Source: Gammaproteobacteria bacterium (GTDB lineage: Bacteria; Pseudomonadota; Gammaproteobacteria; Steroidobacterales; Steroidobacteraceae). Taken from it: 8,215 bases of DNA. The stretch covers positions 1-8,215 of the forward strand of contig JAOUGR010000080.1 in the NCBI GenBank assembly GCA_029857655.1, in the 5' to 3' direction. This document shows, one piece after another, positions 7,756 to 8,215 of this stretch (the stretch's first letter is position 1; each line of letters opens with the position of its first letter). The position numbers were made by a program, and so were the translations under genes. Below the pieces are notes generated by a model that was not told the origin of the DNA, did not search any database, and was given only the letters and a program-made list of their open reading frames with translations.

Positions 7756-8215
7756 CTATACCAGCACGACGTCGAATTGATTTTCGGCATAAAGCGACTC
7801 GGCCTGCAGCCGGATCGGCTTGCCGACCGCGAGCTCGAGCTCGGCCAGCGCCGCGGATTCCTCGTCGAGCAACAACTCGATGACGTCCTGGTGCGCCAGT
7901 ACGAGCAATTCCCGGCAATCGAACTGCTGTGCCTGGCGTTGCACCTCGCGGAAAACCTGATAGGCGACCGTCTCTGGCGTCTTCACGAATCCCCGTGAAT
8001 CGCAGCTTGGACAAGGCCGGCACAGCTGGTGTTCCAGACTTTCGCGGGTGCGCTTGCGGGTCATCTCGACGAGGCCCAGCGCGGAAACCGCCGACAGGCT
8101 GGTCCGGGCATGGTCCCCCGCGAGCGCCTGTTCGAGAGCCTGCAGCACAAGACGGCGGTGACCGGCGTCCTGCATATCGATGAAATCCACGATGATGATG
8201 CCGCCAAGATTGCGG
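7756..8215 (-). CDS. rng: ribonuclease G, C-terminal part (gene runs past the right edge)
   Basis: Only the last 152 residues are in the window; the reading frame is open to base 8215. RNase G is the single-strand-specific endoribonuclease related to the catalytic half of RNase E, and it matures the 5' end of 16S rRNA and degrades some mRNAs. The visible part opens with NLGGIIIVDFIDM, whose aspartate corresponds to a catalytic metal-binding Asp (D346 of E. coli RNase E). It continues with VEMTRKRTRESLEH and the zinc-link CPSC (fragment residues 68-71). The sequence after it (SRGFVKTPETV to the ending NQFDVVLV) follows E. coli RNase G rather than RNase E, and the protein ends without the long RNase E scaffold region. 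The stop is TAG at 7758-7756. A GTG at 8190 is an internal Val codon in the conserved catalytic segment and is not a start. The operon promoter is probably upstream, outside the window. Confidence 0.95.
   Translation of the reverse strand, partial: RNLGGIIIVDFIDMQDAGHRRLVLQALEQALAGDHARTSLSAVSALGLVEMTRKRTRESLEHQLCRPCPSCDSRGFVKTPETVAYQVFREVQRQAQQFDCRELLVLAHQDVIELLLDEESAALAELELAVGKPIRLQAESLYAENQFDVVLV

Noticed and set aside
7756..8190. A complete 144-residue protein starting with GTG at 8190
   Set aside because: The codon is an internal valine in the conserved RNase G catalytic segment NLGGIIIVDFIDM, and the frame continues to the window edge, so the gene is truncated by the window.

Overview
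The window comes from the chromosome of a Gram-negative bacterium, most likely a gammaproteobacterium with high G+C. The evidence is the gene order rng - yhdP - (nitrilase) - tldD on the minus strand, a conserved gammaproteobacterial neighbourhood, and a YhdP protein, which implies an outer membrane. A genus cannot be named from this sequence. Coding density is near total and the real genes are intact apart from rng, which is cut by the right edge. I see no tRNA, rRNA, insertion sequence, prophage, CRISPR array or other sign of recent transfer.

Layout. On the left, one plus-strand gene (70-1368) encodes an ExeA-type AAA+ ATPase with a C-terminal FHA domain. It meets a convergent minus-strand block with no base between the two stop codons (1368/1369). 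Read in transcription order, from right to left, the block is: the 3' end of rng (ribonuclease G, to 7756); yhdP (7734-3859, a giant AsmA-like envelope protein); a Nit1-like carbon-nitrogen hydrolase (3862-3044); tldD (3047-1605, metalloprotease subunit); and a 74-residue protein with two predicted membrane segments (1593-1369). Gaps are 21 bp, a 4-bp overlap, a 4-bp overlap and 11 bp, so this is almost certainly one operon whose promoter lies outside the window, upstream of rng. Both overlaps are GTGA, with a GTG start sharing bases with a TGA stop.

How the genes may work together. The operon mixes RNA processing (RNase G), phospholipid transport to the outer membrane (YhdP), metabolite repair (probable deaminated-glutathione amidase) and peptide processing (TldD, which needs its partner TldE/PmbA, not present here). 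These are housekeeping functions joined by conserved gene order rather than one pathway. The plus-strand ATPase is a separate unit, probably linked to secretion or envelope assembly and regulated by phosphopeptide recognition through its FHA domain. I found no convincing new multi-gene system. The points most worth a second look are the ATPase-FHA fusion, the unidentified small membrane protein, the paired GTGA junctions and a perfect inverted repeat inside the hydrolase gene.
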